A DNA stretch of 64,000 nucleotides, from positions 1 to 64,000 of the forward strand of contig CACWNQ010000012.1 of NCBI GenBank assembly GCA_902762385.1, read 5' to 3'. The notes below the pieces were generated by a model. It saw only the letters and a list, made by a program, of their open reading frames with translations, was not told the origin of the DNA and did not search any database. Positions 50,049 through 59,743 of the stretch are shown here, in pieces; position 1 is the stretch's first letter; each line of letters begins with the position of its first letter. This DNA is from an uncultured Bacteroidales bacterium. GTDB lineage: Bacteria > Bacteroidota > Bacteroidia > Bacteroidales > Muribaculaceae. The position numbers were made by a program, and so were the translations under genes.

Positions 50049-52004
50049 ATGAGCTATTTAAAATTTGATAAAAACTTGATGATAAATCTTGAGCAATCCC
50101 TCACGAAGGAGATACTCAGGACCAATCAGTCGGGGGCTTATCATTGCACCACTATTGTGGGCTGCAACACCCGCAAACAGCATGGTTTGCTGGTGATTCC
50201 AATTCCAGAAATTGACGACAACTTCCATGTGATGCTCTCATCTATCGATGAGACTGTAATCCAGCATGGCGCCCCGTTCAATCTGGGCCTTCACAAGTAT
50301 AAGGGCAATGTGTACAGTCCCAATGGGCACAAGTACATTCGCGAGTATGACTGCGAGCGTGTGCCTAGTCACTTGTTCCGTGTGGGCGGTGTGATATTGA
50401 AACGTGAAAAAATATTCATCACCAACGAGAACCGCATTCTCATCAGATACACTCTTGTGGACGCTCATTCGAAGACTACATTGCAGTTCCGCCCATTCTT
50501 GGCGTTCCGTAATGCCAACGACTTGTGTGTCGAGAACTCGGTTGCCAGTAGGGAGTATCAAGAGGTTCATAATGGTATAGCAACTTGTATGTATGATGGA
50601 TACCCCACACTTTACATGCAGTTTAACCACAAACCCAAGTTTGTGTTTGACCCTCACTGGTATAAGGGCATAGAATATATTAAGGACATGGAACGCGGAA
50701 TACCTTACACCGAAGACCTGTATGTGCCCGGCTATTTCGAGATAGAGATTAAGAAAGGCGAGCCACTCATCTTCTCGGCAGGTATTGATGAAGTGAATAC
50801 CCGCAACCTAAGTCGAATGCACGAGGATGAGATAAACTCACGCACACCTCGCACCAGTTTCTACAACTGCTTGAAGAATAGTGCAAAGCAATTTTACCTG
50901 ACAAATGATGATGGCAACTACATGCTTGCAGGTTATCCATGGTTCAAGATTCGTGCGCGTGATGAGTTCTTGGCATTGCCAGGCTGCACTATCTCCAACC
51001 ATCATCGTCCCGACTTCGAGAAGATAATGGACACCGCTAAGGTGGCATTGCTGCGCTTCATCGATGATGGCACTCTCGACAAGCATCTTAAAGGCATTGA
51101 CTTGCCCGATGTGCCCTTGTGGGCTATGTGGTCATTACAGGAATATGCCAAGGATGCCGGTATGACCGAGGCGCGTGAACGATATGGTGACCTTGTGAAG
51201 GCTATGCTTGCCCATATCATTGATGATAAGCATCCTAACCTTACACTTGAGACTAATGGTCTTGTGACAACCGATGGTACACGCAAGCCAATGTCGTGGA
51301 TGGATTCGACCCACCCCGATGGTTCACCGATGATTCCACGCACAGGTTACCTGGTGGAATTTAATGCATTGTGGTATAACTCGCTGATGTTTGCCCAGGA
51401 AATGTTTGGTGAGATAGAGTCAGAGAAAAAATTGGTTGCTACCTGGAAAAAGATTGCCGACAAGGCGAAACCTGCCTTTGTTGAGATGTTCTTGAACGAC
51501 TATGGTTACCTGTATGACTATGTTGATGGCCAATATGCCGATCCGAGTGTTCGTCCCAACATGATAATAGCCGCCGGTATTGACTACTCACCGCTTGACC
51601 GCCGCCAGCGCAAGCGTGTGATTGATGTGGTGACACGAGAATTGCTGACACCAAAGGGACTTCGTACTTTAAGTCCTAAGAGTTGGGGCTACAAGCCTTG
51701 GTACTTGGGAAATCCCGAGGAGCGAGAAGTTGCCTATTATGCTGGTTCGGCACGTCCATGGCTCATGGGCTTTTACACCGATGCCTACATTAAGGTGTTT
51801 GGGCTTAATGGTGCGTCGTTCATTGAGCGCATGATGATAGGTTTTGAGGATGAGATGTCGCAAGGTGGCATCGGCACTCTATCAGAACTCTATGATGGTA
51901 ATCCTCCATTCATTGGTCGTGGCGCTGTGAGCTATGCTCCCAATGTGGGTGGTGTGCTTCGTGTTTTGCGCTTGTTCAAGAATATAGGATTTATAAAATC
52001 ATAA
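50049..52004 (+). CDS. glycogen debranching enzyme (amylo-alpha-1,6-glucosidase)
   Basis: 651 residues. The N-terminal beta-domain (about 1-250, GDE_N type) opens with NQSGAYHCTTIVGCNTRKQHGLLV. The C-terminal (alpha/alpha)6 domain (about 280-645, GDE_C, GH133-like) includes GYPWFKIRARDEFLALPGCTI and RTGYLVEFNALWYNSLMFAQE. It hydrolyses alpha-1,6 branch points in glycogen. It heads a run with a GT4 synthase-like gene (50-nt gap) and a GH57 gene, the usual glycogen set of Bacteroides-like genomes. Confidence 0.93.
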   Translation: MSYLKFDKNLMINLEQSLTKEILRTNQSGAYHCTTIVGCNTRKQHGLLVIPIPEIDDNFHVMLSSIDETVIQHGAPFNLGLHKYKGNVYSPNGHKYIREYDCERVPSHLFRVGGVILKREKIFITNENRILIRYTLVDAHSKTTLQFRPFLAFRNANDLCVENSVASREYQEVHNGIATCMYDGYPTLYMQFNHKPKFVFDPHWYKGIEYIKDMERGIPYTEDLYVPGYFEIEIKKGEPLIFSAGIDEVNTRNLSRMHEDEINSRTPRTSFYNCLKNSAKQFYLTNDDGNYMLAGYPWFKIRARDEFLALPGCTISNHHRPDFEKIMDTAKVALLRFIDDGTLDKHLKGIDLPDVPLWAMWSLQEYAKDAGMTEARERYGDLVKAMLAHIIDDKHPNLTLETNGLVTTDGTRKPMSWMDSTHPDGSPMIPRTGYLVEFNALWYNSLMFAQEMFGEIESEKKLVATWKKIADKAKPAFVEMFLNDYGYLYDYVDGQYADPSVRPNMIIAAGIDYSPLDRRQRKRVIDVVTRELLTPKGLRTLSPKSWGYKPWYLGNPEEREVAYYAGSARPWLMGFYTDAYIKVFGLNGASFIERMMIGFEDEMSQGGIGTLSELYDGNPPFIGRGAVSYAPNVGGVLRVLRLFKNIGFIKS

Positions 52005-52054
52005 TGCGCGAGAACTGGTTTACTAGAATATCCCTTTAGAAACTAAGACAATAT

Positions 52055-53314
52055 ATGAAAGCTTTAATGTTTGGCTGGGAATTTCCTCCCCACATTTTGG
52101 GAGGCTTGGGAACAGCAAGTTATGGTCTTACGAAGGGCATGGCAGAATGTGGTGATATGGATATCACGTTCGTCATTCCCAAGCCTTGGGGCGATGAACC
52201 TAAGGATTTTGCCCGTATAATAGGCGCTAACAGCACTCCGGTGTCGTGGCGTGATGTAAATTGGGACTATGTGGAGGGGCGTATAGGCAAGGTGATGGAT
52301 CCTAAGACTTACTTCGACCTTCGCGACCACATATATAGTGACTTCAACTATATGAATACCAACGACCTGGGATGCATTGAGTTCTCGGGCCGTTATCCCG
52401 ACAATCTACTCGAGGAAATTAACAATTACTCGATTGTAGCTGGTGTTATAGCACGCACAGTGGATTGCGACGTGATTCACTCACACGATTGGCTTACTTA
52501 TCCTGCAGGCATTCATGCCAAGCAGGTCACAGGCAAGCCACTGGTAATTCATGTTCATGCCACCGACTTTGACCGCAGTCGTGGAAAGGTTAATCCCACA
52601 GTGTTCAGCATTGAGAAAGATGGCATGAATAATGCTGACCATATTATCACGGTGAGCAACCTTACTCGCAAAACGGTAATTGAGAAATATGGCATAAGCC
52701 CCGATAAAGTTACCACGGTTCACAATGCAGTGGAGCCATTGAGTCAGGAGCTTCTTGACATCGAAGTGCCACCCAAGCACGAGAAGGTGATTACCTTTCT
52801 GGGCCGCATCACGATGCAGAAGGGCCCAGAGTACTTTGTCGATGCTGCTTGGCAGGTGTTGCAGAAGGTGCATAACGTACAGTTTGTGATGGCAGGTAGT
52901 GGCGATATGATGGAAAAAATGATTAGGCTTGCTGCTCGCCGTCACATTGCAGGACGATTCCACTTCACAGGCTTCTTGAAAGGAAAGCAGGTGTATGAGA
53001 TGCTCAAGGCAAGCGACGTTTACATTATGCCATCGGTGAGCGAGCCATTCGGTATCTCTCCATTAGAGGCGATGCAGATGGGCGTTCCGTCGATTATCTC
53101 GAAGCAGAGTGGCTGTGCCGAGATTCTGAACAATGTCATCAAGGTAGACTATTGGGACACCAATGCCATTGCCGACGCGATTTATTCTATAATCAAGTAT
53201 CCTGGCATGTACAAGCAATTGCGCGAGCAAGGACTTGAAGAGGTGAACCAAATCACGTGGGACAAGGCCGGTGCCAAGGTGATTGACATCTACAAGCGAC
53301 TAATAAATCGATAA
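52055..53314 (+). CDS. GT4-type glycosyltransferase (glycogen synthase-like)
   Basis: 419 residues. The N-terminal Rossmann domain begins MFGWEFPPHILGGLGTASYGL, the acceptor/donor loop of starch-synthase-like enzymes, and has the HSHDWLTYPAG motif. The C-terminal GT-B domain has FLGRITMQKGPEYFVDAAW and the E-x7-E motif in SEPFGISPLEAMQMGVPSI. It transfers glucose, probably from UDP- or ADP-glucose, to an alpha-glucan; donor not determined. Together with the flanking debranching enzyme and GH57 protein it fits glycogen metabolism. Confidence 0.92.
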   Translation: MKALMFGWEFPPHILGGLGTASYGLTKGMAECGDMDITFVIPKPWGDEPKDFARIIGANSTPVSWRDVNWDYVEGRIGKVMDPKTYFDLRDHIYSDFNYMNTNDLGCIEFSGRYPDNLLEEINNYSIVAGVIARTVDCDVIHSHDWLTYPAGIHAKQVTGKPLVIHVHATDFDRSRGKVNPTVFSIEKDGMNNADHIITVSNLTRKTVIEKYGISPDKVTTVHNAVEPLSQELLDIEVPPKHEKVITFLGRITMQKGPEYFVDAAWQVLQKVHNVQFVMAGSGDMMEKMIRLAARRHIAGRFHFTGFLKGKQVYEMLKASDVYIMPSVSEPFGISPLEAMQMGVPSIISKQSGCAEILNNVIKVDYWDTNAIADAIYSIIKYPGMYKQLREQGLEEVNQITWDKAGAKVIDIYKRLINR

Positions 53315-53342
53315 TTATCAACCCTAATAATACTCAATCAAA

Positions 53343-54881
53343 ATGAAATCAATCTGTTTTTATTTCCAGATACATCAGCCGTTCCGCTTGAAGACCTATC
53401 GCTTCTTTGATATCGGAAACGACCATTATTACTATGATGATTTTGCTAACGACGAGATTATAACACGAATCGCACAACGCTCATATATGCCTGCCAACCA
53501 GATGCTTCTTGACATGATTAAAGAGAATGGAAAGAAGTTTAAGGTGGCATTTTCGATTAGTGGTACTGCTCTGGAACAATTAGAGCAATATGTTCCAGAG
53601 TTTATCGACTCGATGAAGGACCTTGCCGACACAGGCTGCGTTGAATTCCTCAGTGAGACTTATGCACACTCGCTCTCGTCGCTTGTCGACCCCGAGGAAT
53701 TTATGGCTCAGGTAAAGGCTCACGATGAGAAAATTTACCAGTTGTTTGGCCAGCGACCAAAGGTGTTCCGTAATACTGAGCTTATCTATGACGATGATAT
53801 CGCTTCGATGGTGGCCTCAATGGGATTCAAGGGTGCTATTACCGATGGCGCTAAACATATTCTTGGCTGGAAATCACCGAACTACTTGTATAAGAGTGCA
53901 TCGGCGCCTAAACTTAGGTTGCTGTTGAAGAACTCAAAACTGAGCGATGATATCTCATTCCGTTTCAGTAATCCAGAATGGGCGGCCTATCCGTTAACTG
54001 CTGACAAATATATAGACTGGATTGCATCGCTTCCCGATGAGGAGATGCTAGTGAACTTGTTCATGAACTATGAGACTTTTGGTGAGCTTCAACCACGCGA
54101 GAGTGGCATATTTGAATTTATGAAAGCCTTGCCACGCTTTGCCGGTCAGCACAACATAGAGTTCATGACACCAAGTGAGGTCGTATCGAAGATGAAGCCA
54201 GTGGGTGAGTTGTCGGTAATGCATCCCATTTCTTGGGCCGACGAGGCCCGCGACACCAGCGCATGGATGGGAAACATATTGCAGGATGAGGCTGTAAATA
54301 AGCTTTACTGTCTCAGTGAGCGCATTCGCTTGATAGAAGATAAGCGCATTCGTCAAGATTGGAACTACCTGCAGGCCAGTGACCATTTCTACTACATGAG
54401 CACCAAGCACAGTAGTGATGGTTCGGTTCACTCGCATTATAGCCCTTATGACTCTCCTTATTCGGCATTTACTAACTATATGAATGTGCTGAGTGACTTC
54501 TTGATTCGCGTGCGTGAACAATTCCCTGAGGAGATTGAGAACGAGGAACTTAATGCCTTGCTGCTGACAATCCGTAATCAAGAGAAGGAAATAGAGGAGC
54601 TTAACCGTGAAGTGGAACTGATGCGCAACAACATTGTTAAGGACACAACTGGCGACTTTGTTCCAAGAGTTGAGAAAGTCCCCGAGGAACCTAAGACTGA
54701 GGCCCCTAAAGCTAAAAAGCCTGCTACTAAGAAAGTAGTCGAGAAGAAGGCCCCAGCCAAGAAGGTTGCCGACAAAAAGTCTGAAACCAAGAAAGTCCCA
54801 GCCAAGAAAACAGCTGAGAAGAAGCCATCAACCAAGAAAGTTGCTGAAAAGAAAGCACCTGCAAAGAAAGCTAAGAAATGA
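53343..54881 (+). CDS. GH57 alpha-amylase-like protein with a lysine/alanine-rich tail
   Basis: 512 residues. The GH57 domain covers about 1-430: region 1 FQIHQPFR, nucleophile segment VFRNTELIY with Glu146, and region 4 LFMNYETFGE. Position 242, where related GH57 amylases (MJ1611 type, from memory) have Asp as acid/base, is Asn here, so activity is uncertain. Residues 445-512 form a tail built from Lys, Ala, Pro and Thr (repeats such as EKKAPAKK and TKKV), preceded by a coiled coil. The tail has high positive charge and could bind nucleic acid, anionic polymers or glycogen-associated proteins. No signal peptide: the protein is cytosolic. Confidence 0.9.
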   Translation: MKSICFYFQIHQPFRLKTYRFFDIGNDHYYYDDFANDEIITRIAQRSYMPANQMLLDMIKENGKKFKVAFSISGTALEQLEQYVPEFIDSMKDLADTGCVEFLSETYAHSLSSLVDPEEFMAQVKAHDEKIYQLFGQRPKVFRNTELIYDDDIASMVASMGFKGAITDGAKHILGWKSPNYLYKSASAPKLRLLLKNSKLSDDISFRFSNPEWAAYPLTADKYIDWIASLPDEEMLVNLFMNYETFGELQPRESGIFEFMKALPRFAGQHNIEFMTPSEVVSKMKPVGELSVMHPISWADEARDTSAWMGNILQDEAVNKLYCLSERIRLIEDKRIRQDWNYLQASDHFYYMSTKHSSDGSVHSHYSPYDSPYSAFTNYMNVLSDFLIRVREQFPEEIENEELNALLLTIRNQEKEIEELNREVELMRNNIVKDTTGDFVPRVEKVPEEPKTEAPKAKKPATKKVVEKKAPAKKVADKKSETKKVPAKKTAEKKPSTKKVAEKKAPAKKAKK

Positions 54882-55465
54882 TGGCCGCTAAGAAGAAATT
54901 ACTATACATTCATGGTTTCAGAAGCTCAGCTAAGAGTAGTACAATATTGAGTCTGAAGGCCAACTATAGTGACATTGAGGTTCATGCCTTTGATGTGACA
55001 CATCATCCTGTTGAATCAATCAAAAAGATAGAGGATTATGTGGCAGAGCATGATATCGATATACTTGCAGGCTCTTCGCTCGGTGGTTATTACACGCTGT
55101 GTGCTCGTGTGGATATTCCAAAGATTGCTGTGAATCCAGCACTTAACCCTGAGGATAGTCTGTCCTTCCTTCCCGAGATAGGTGAAGAAGTAGACTATTA
55201 CAACGAGCGAGAAGATGGCGTACAGACCTTCAAGTGCACTCTTAGCGACCTTGATGAATTCAGAGGCATCGAGAAGTATATTACCGACGTGACTCACATC
55301 ATTGGTAGCAATCAAGATGAACTGCTCGGTGACCAGCGAGACAAGTATCGTGAGGTGGTGGGTAATTGTTTCCATGAGTCGACACAGTTAGGCCATCGAA
55401 TAACACCAGAATTCCTTGAGATACCAAATGGGGATTTCTATAAGGTGTTGTCGATGTTTCTGTGA
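54878..55465 (+). CDS. YqiA-like alpha/beta-hydrolase (esterase)
   Basis: 195 residues. LYIHGFRSSAKSSTI opens the fold and GSSLGG near residue 64 is the nucleophile elbow; DELLG and GHRI near the C-terminus supply candidate Asp and His. It belongs to the UPF0227/YqiA esterase family. Its ATG overlaps the GH57 stop by 4 nt, so it is translationally coupled; deacylation of a cytosolic ester is likely, but no link to glycogen is proven. Confidence 0.87.
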   Translation: MMAAKKKLLYIHGFRSSAKSSTILSLKANYSDIEVHAFDVTHHPVESIKKIEDYVAEHDIDILAGSSLGGYYTLCARVDIPKIAVNPALNPEDSLSFLPEIGEEVDYYNEREDGVQTFKCTLSDLDEFRGIEKYITDVTHIIGSNQDELLGDQRDKYREVVGNCFHESTQLGHRITPEFLEIPNGDFYKVLSMFL

Positions 55466-55486
55466 GTCTGGCTGATTTATTAAAAT

Positions 55487-55529
55487 AATTTCCCTTGATT
55501 GACAGTAAATGTCTTTATCAAGGGAAATT
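55487..55529. terminator. hairpin between convergent esterase and DHHW genes
   Basis: AATTTCCCTTGAT pairs with ATCAAGGGAAATT (13 bp), with an additional inner GACA/TGTC pairing. It lies between the two stop codons (55465 and 55545) and could end transcription from both sides; no long T-run is present. Confidence 0.65.
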
Positions 55530-55544
55530 GCTGTTTGTATATGC

Positions 55545-56990
55545 TTAACCGTTTTTGCTTTTATCGCTTAAACTGCTTGATGTTGCTGCCGATTCTGGTT
55601 CGCTGGCAGCAGGTTTAGGCTTTTCGGGAGCTTTATTTTTTTCAGCATTCTTTCCTGTGAGTCCGTTGTAGGTGCCATCGGGCTGATTGATAAACTTGAT
55701 GAGGTCGCCTCCGCCTCCATAGGCGCGTGCTATCACAGCAAAGAGCACAATGTCGGTAATCTTGTTGTCAGTAACATATTTCTTCAGGTTTTTAGAGAAA
55801 TACCTGAAATCGATAACATGTATGTCCTCGAATGAATAGAAAAGATATCCTGGTAGGGCATTGCCAAAGCTGTCCTTGATAATGAGCATGCGTCGGCCAT
55901 TCTTGGTGGAAGTGTGGATGTGTGTTATTTTAGAATCACCTCCCATGAATGTGCAGTAAGCTCCACCACTGCCGTCGGGGTACTTAAGGAAGTATTCACC
56001 CTTGTGAGGTGGATTTTCACCTACAACTTTAAAGTCTTTGTCGATGTTATATTTGATATAGGTAGTAGTGTAGTCCACATCACGAGGCACGTAGTATACG
56101 AAATCCTCGGGTGAATTCTTAACCGATATGTCATGGCTATAGCCGTACATTGAACCCACATAACCGTGCACAACTTTCTTGTCGTAGCTATTAAGGTCAC
56201 GGAACGGAACATGAGCAACTCTTGCCAATTCTTGTGCTACATAATATGCGCCTAGCGGTGCCCAGTGATGATCGGTCCTCAAGTAAATGTCTTCCTTGAC
56301 GTGATTGGCAAGTGGGGTATAGGCATTAACAGCAATAACCGAGTCATTAAGACGCTTGTGCAGAGCCTTTATTGTGGGTAGTTGAGGTTTTGTTGCACCC
56401 TTGGCGGCATCGGGACAATAGAATTCAACTGCAGTTGGCACAACTAGGCAATAAATCTTAGCTTGCTTGCCAAAAACCTTTTGATATTTGTTGCAAGCAT
56501 TGGCATAGGCAGCGCCACCTTCTGGACCACCTCCAAACGACATTAGTGCTCTCACCTTGTTGCCTTCGCCCACGATAATGATACCTTTGTTGGCAATTTT
56601 GGCATTCTCATTAGCAGTGATGTTGTTAGAATACCCTTCGATTTCGTTGTTTGCCATTTCCATTTCGGCATCAATAGGGGCATCGTCATTAGTCGCATGA
56701 AACTTGATGGTGCTTTGCTCGTCGTTGAAGAGCCTGAGCTTCAAGTTGTCGCCAAATATCATGCTCAGTGACATGAACTTGTCGCGATAGGGCTCACTAT
56801 CGCTGAACCATCTAGACACGTTTTTAGTGAACTCTCCACTTTTCACATTATTAAAAGTGGCTAAAGGAAAGGTCTCGAGTTCACGTTTCTCGAGTTCGGA
56901 GAATGTGCTACGTGGGAATGTGGTAAACACGACTACAAAGGCTGCATACACAGCAAGCACAATGAGGAGATATATGTTGCTTCTTTTCAT
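55545..56990 (-). CDS. DHHW-family (AlgJ/AlgX-like) protein, membrane-anchored
   Basis: 481 residues. An N-terminal transmembrane anchor (about 5-24) places the rest in the periplasm. The DHHW motif occurs in YLRTDHHWAPLGAYY (about 245), and the SGNH-hydrolase-like end includes IKDSFGNALPGYLFYSF. Low-complexity Ser/Ala/Pro/Lys residues make up the last 35 residues. With the MBOAT gene upstream it resembles the alginate-acetylation pair AlgJ/AlgI: the MBOAT moves acyl groups across the membrane and DHHW proteins place them on a polysaccharide. The substrate here is not known. Confidence 0.88.
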   Translation of the reverse strand: MKRSNIYLLIVLAVYAAFVVVFTTFPRSTFSELEKRELETFPLATFNNVKSGEFTKNVSRWFSDSEPYRDKFMSLSMIFGDNLKLRLFNDEQSTIKFHATNDDAPIDAEMEMANNEIEGYSNNITANENAKIANKGIIIVGEGNKVRALMSFGGGPEGGAAYANACNKYQKVFGKQAKIYCLVVPTAVEFYCPDAAKGATKPQLPTIKALHKRLNDSVIAVNAYTPLANHVKEDIYLRTDHHWAPLGAYYVAQELARVAHVPFRDLNSYDKKVVHGYVGSMYGYSHDISVKNSPEDFVYYVPRDVDYTTTYIKYNIDKDFKVVGENPPHKGEYFLKYPDGSGGAYCTFMGGDSKITHIHTSTKNGRRMLIIKDSFGNALPGYLFYSFEDIHVIDFRYFSKNLKKYVTDNKITDIVLFAVIARAYGGGGDLIKFINQPDGTYNGLTGKNAEKNKAPEKPKPAASEPESAATSSSLSDKSKNG

Positions 56991-57023
56991 TGTTGACCAG
57001 GTGTGATTGTAGCTTGATAGTTG

Positions 57024-58097
57024 TTATTGAGTGAGATATCTTCTTATGTTGTTATAGATAGTTGGCATTGCCATGTGTGTGACATTGTTGTCGAGCACAA
57101 TGTCGGTGATGTTGTTGTCCTTGACATATTGCTTGAGATTCTTGTTGAAATAGCGGCTGTCGATGACATGAATCTCTTCGAAAGAATAGAACAGATAACC
57201 AGGAATGGCGTTGCCGAAGCTGTCTTTAATGAAAAGGATGTGTCGACCGTTGCGAGTGGAAGTCTCGACCTTTACTATCTTAGAGTCACCACCCATAAAT
57301 GTGCAATAGGAACTTGCTCCCTTGAAGCGGATGAAGAAGTTGCCTTCGGTAGGTTCACTCTCTTTAACAATGGTCTTGTGGTTGCGAAGAGTGTAGTTGA
57401 TATAGGTGGTTTTGTACTCAACATCGCGTGGCTTGTAATAGATGAAGAGCTCAGGAGCGTTTTTGAGTGTAGCATCGCCAGAGTACATGGGCATAGTGCC
57501 AACATAGGGTGCGATAGTGTCGGTATCATAGTTGCTCAAGTCCTTGAAGGGTACTCCTGCAACTTTTGCCAGCTTTTGTGCAGCATAATAACCTGCCAGT
57601 GGTGCCCAGTGATGATCGGTTCGAGAGTAGATTGGTTCGTTGGCATGCTCGGCAAGTGTAGTATAGATGTCGACGGCATAGACCGAGTCACTCAAGTGCT
57701 CAAAAGTGCCGTTTATGGTTGTCTTCTGGTCGCGTGTCCATACTTTGGCAGCATCAGGAGTGTAGAAGGCAGAAGCAGTGGGAATGGGCATGCAGTAAAT
57801 GTTGATATTGTCGCCGAAAATGCGTTTGAAATCATTGGCAAGTTCAGCATATGGATGTCCGCTCTTTGCTGTTCCACTAAAAGGACTTACGGCGCGAAGT
57901 TCTTTGCCACGACCAACCATGATAATACCCTTGGAGCTCTTTCGTGCTGGCGCGTCGGCATTAACGGTGTTGACATAATCTATAGTTATGCGTCGGTCTT
58001 CAGGCTTCTGGTCAACTCCTTTGGCTTGTGCAATGGTAGTTGAAGAAGCTGCAAAGCCTAGAATCGTTATTAAATTGATGAAGTTTCTTGATCTCAT
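57024..58097 (-). CDS. second DHHW-family protein, exported
   Basis: 357 residues with a cleavable signal peptide (RSRNFINLITILGFAASSTTIAQA) rather than an anchor. It aligns by eye with the C-terminal three quarters of the neighbour: YSRTDHHWAPLAGYY, YCTFMGGDSKI, IKDSFGNAIPGYLFYSFEEIHVID. It lacks the neighbour's N-terminal 100 residues. It lies 27 nt after the MBOAT gene and 33 nt before its paralogue, so an old tandem duplication with divergence is likely. Probable periplasmic acyl-transfer role. Confidence 0.87.
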   Translation of the reverse strand: MRSRNFINLITILGFAASSTTIAQAKGVDQKPEDRRITIDYVNTVNADAPARKSSKGIIMVGRGKELRAVSPFSGTAKSGHPYAELANDFKRIFGDNINIYCMPIPTASAFYTPDAAKVWTRDQKTTINGTFEHLSDSVYAVDIYTTLAEHANEPIYSRTDHHWAPLAGYYAAQKLAKVAGVPFKDLSNYDTDTIAPYVGTMPMYSGDATLKNAPELFIYYKPRDVEYKTTYINYTLRNHKTIVKESEPTEGNFFIRFKGASSYCTFMGGDSKIVKVETSTRNGRHILFIKDSFGNAIPGYLFYSFEEIHVIDSRYFNKNLKQYVKDNNITDIVLDNNVTHMAMPTIYNNIRRYLTQ

Positions 58098-58124
58098 AAT
58101 TAAAAAGAAATATTGTTGTTATGA

Positions 58125-59570
58125 TTAAAAACGAGTGTAAAGGAATGGGTTGTTAGTTGCTCCCACAAGCAGCGTTACGCTGAATATTAATATTGCTACC
58201 GATGTAATGATGCGGGCAGCGAGGAGAATATTCTGCTCAAGGGTTTTGTTGTTGCATAGTCTTGCTGTGAGTTTTGCTGCATAGTTGCGTGCTGGCATGC
58301 TGAAAATTATAGCTGCAATCCACATCCAGAAGTGGTCGAAAATTGCTGCTCTTGAAATGAAGTCAACTTTTACTTGTGCGCCACCAAATAGAGCAGTAAA
58401 GACTGTCTTAATCTGGGTGAAATCGGTTAAGTAGAAAATAGCCCAGCTAAAGAATACTATAAGCAGGCAATAGATGTGCATCAGAACTTTAGGGCATTTG
58501 GGAGTGATATAGGGCAGAATTACATATTTCTCCAAAACAAGGATTATGCCAAAATACATGCCCCACAATACAAAGTTCCAGCAAGCACCATGCCAGAGTC
58601 CGGTAAGTGCCCATACAATAAGAATGTTGAGCATTTGATGTCTTCGATTTCCACCTAGAGGTATATATACATAATCGCGGAAGAAACTACCAAGCGACAT
58701 GTGCCATCGACGCCAGAACTCTGTTGCCGATGAACTGCAGTAAGGATGATCGAAGTTCTCGAGGAAATGGAATCCCATGCATCGTCCCATGCCAATCGCC
58801 ATATCGCTGTAACCTGAGAAGTCAAAATAAATTTGGAACATGAAAGCTGCAACACCTACCCAAGCTCCACTTGTAGAAATATTATCTCCTGCATGTTGCA
58901 AGAACTGTGATGTCACAAGTGATAACTGATTGGCAATGATTACTTTCTTTCCTAAACCAATAAGGAATCGAAAAACTCCTTCGGCAAAGTCTTGAGAGGT
59001 AACATGGCGGTTATTGATTTCGTCGGCAATAGTCTGATACCTAACGATTGGTCCTGCAATAAGTTGAGGAAACATGGATATATATAGCAGCAGGTCGCGG
59101 AACCTCTTCTGGGCTGGTGATACTTTGCGATAGACATCAACAAGATAAGATATCGACTGGAAAGTATAGAAACTAATACCTATGGGAAGGGCAATATTGG
59201 GTTTCGCAAGTGGTATGCCCATGTCGATGAGAATTTGTGATAGGAATCCTAGATATTTGAATATTGCGATAATGCCAACATTGCAAATTAAGCCAATTAC
59301 GAGAGCGGTTTTCCTGTATTTTTCCTGGCTGTCGATGATTCTTCCCAAAAAGAAGTTTACAAGTACGCTGAAAAGCATCAAGAAAACATAGACTGGCTCG
59401 CCCCACGCATAGAATATGAGTGAGAAAGCTACTAGTATCCAGTTCTTGCATGTGTTAACCTGCATAAGTCCATTGCTAAGTAACCTTTTATCGAAGTATG
59501 TAGCAAGCAAATAGCAAAGCGCAAATGCTGGTATGAATACAAAAAGGAAGAATAGGTCGGAAAAAACCAT
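58125..59570 (-). CDS. MBOAT-family O-acyltransferase (AlgI-like)
   Basis: 481 residues with about eleven membrane helices. The conserved motifs are RRWHMSLGSFFRDYVYIPLGG (His290) and GLWHGACWNFVLWG (His327, the usual catalytic His). MBOAT proteins of this type transfer acetyl groups from the cytosol for O-acetylation of surface or secreted polysaccharides. It heads the three-gene operon with the two DHHW proteins and has a consensus-like promoter. The target polymer is unknown. Confidence 0.94.
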   Translation of the reverse strand: MVFSDLFFLFVFIPAFALCYLLATYFDKRLLSNGLMQVNTCKNWILVAFSLIFYAWGEPVYVFLMLFSVLVNFFLGRIIDSQEKYRKTALVIGLICNVGIIAIFKYLGFLSQILIDMGIPLAKPNIALPIGISFYTFQSISYLVDVYRKVSPAQKRFRDLLLYISMFPQLIAGPIVRYQTIADEINNRHVTSQDFAEGVFRFLIGLGKKVIIANQLSLVTSQFLQHAGDNISTSGAWVGVAAFMFQIYFDFSGYSDMAIGMGRCMGFHFLENFDHPYCSSSATEFWRRWHMSLGSFFRDYVYIPLGGNRRHQMLNILIVWALTGLWHGACWNFVLWGMYFGIILVLEKYVILPYITPKCPKVLMHIYCLLIVFFSWAIFYLTDFTQIKTVFTALFGGAQVKVDFISRAAIFDHFWMWIAAIIFSMPARNYAAKLTARLCNNKTLEQNILLAARIITSVAILIFSVTLLVGATNNPFLYTRF

Positions 59571-59619
59571 GTTAATAAATGAGTCTTGCCTTTATAGTAT
59601 AATTGTGTAAAAAATCGTG

Positions 59620-59651
59620 CAAAGTTACGTGTTTTATTTCACTGAGTTAAA
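59620..59651 (-). promoter_or_regulatory. promoter of the MBOAT/DHHW operon
   Basis: Minus-strand TTTA (59648-59651, one mismatch), 20-nt spacer, TAACTTTG (59620-59627). It lies 50 nt before ATG 59570. Confidence 0.7.
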
Positions 59652-59743
59652 AACTGTGGTGTTAATAATGCATAATGCACAATTACAAAGCACTTTTAAT
59701 AATACATTATCTGTCCGTCAAAAAGTATGATTATGCTATAATG

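Noticed and set aside
57021..58043. 340-codon open frame opposite the second DHHW gene
   Set aside because: No family features, no start context, and complete overlap with a clearly real gene carrying the DHHW motif.
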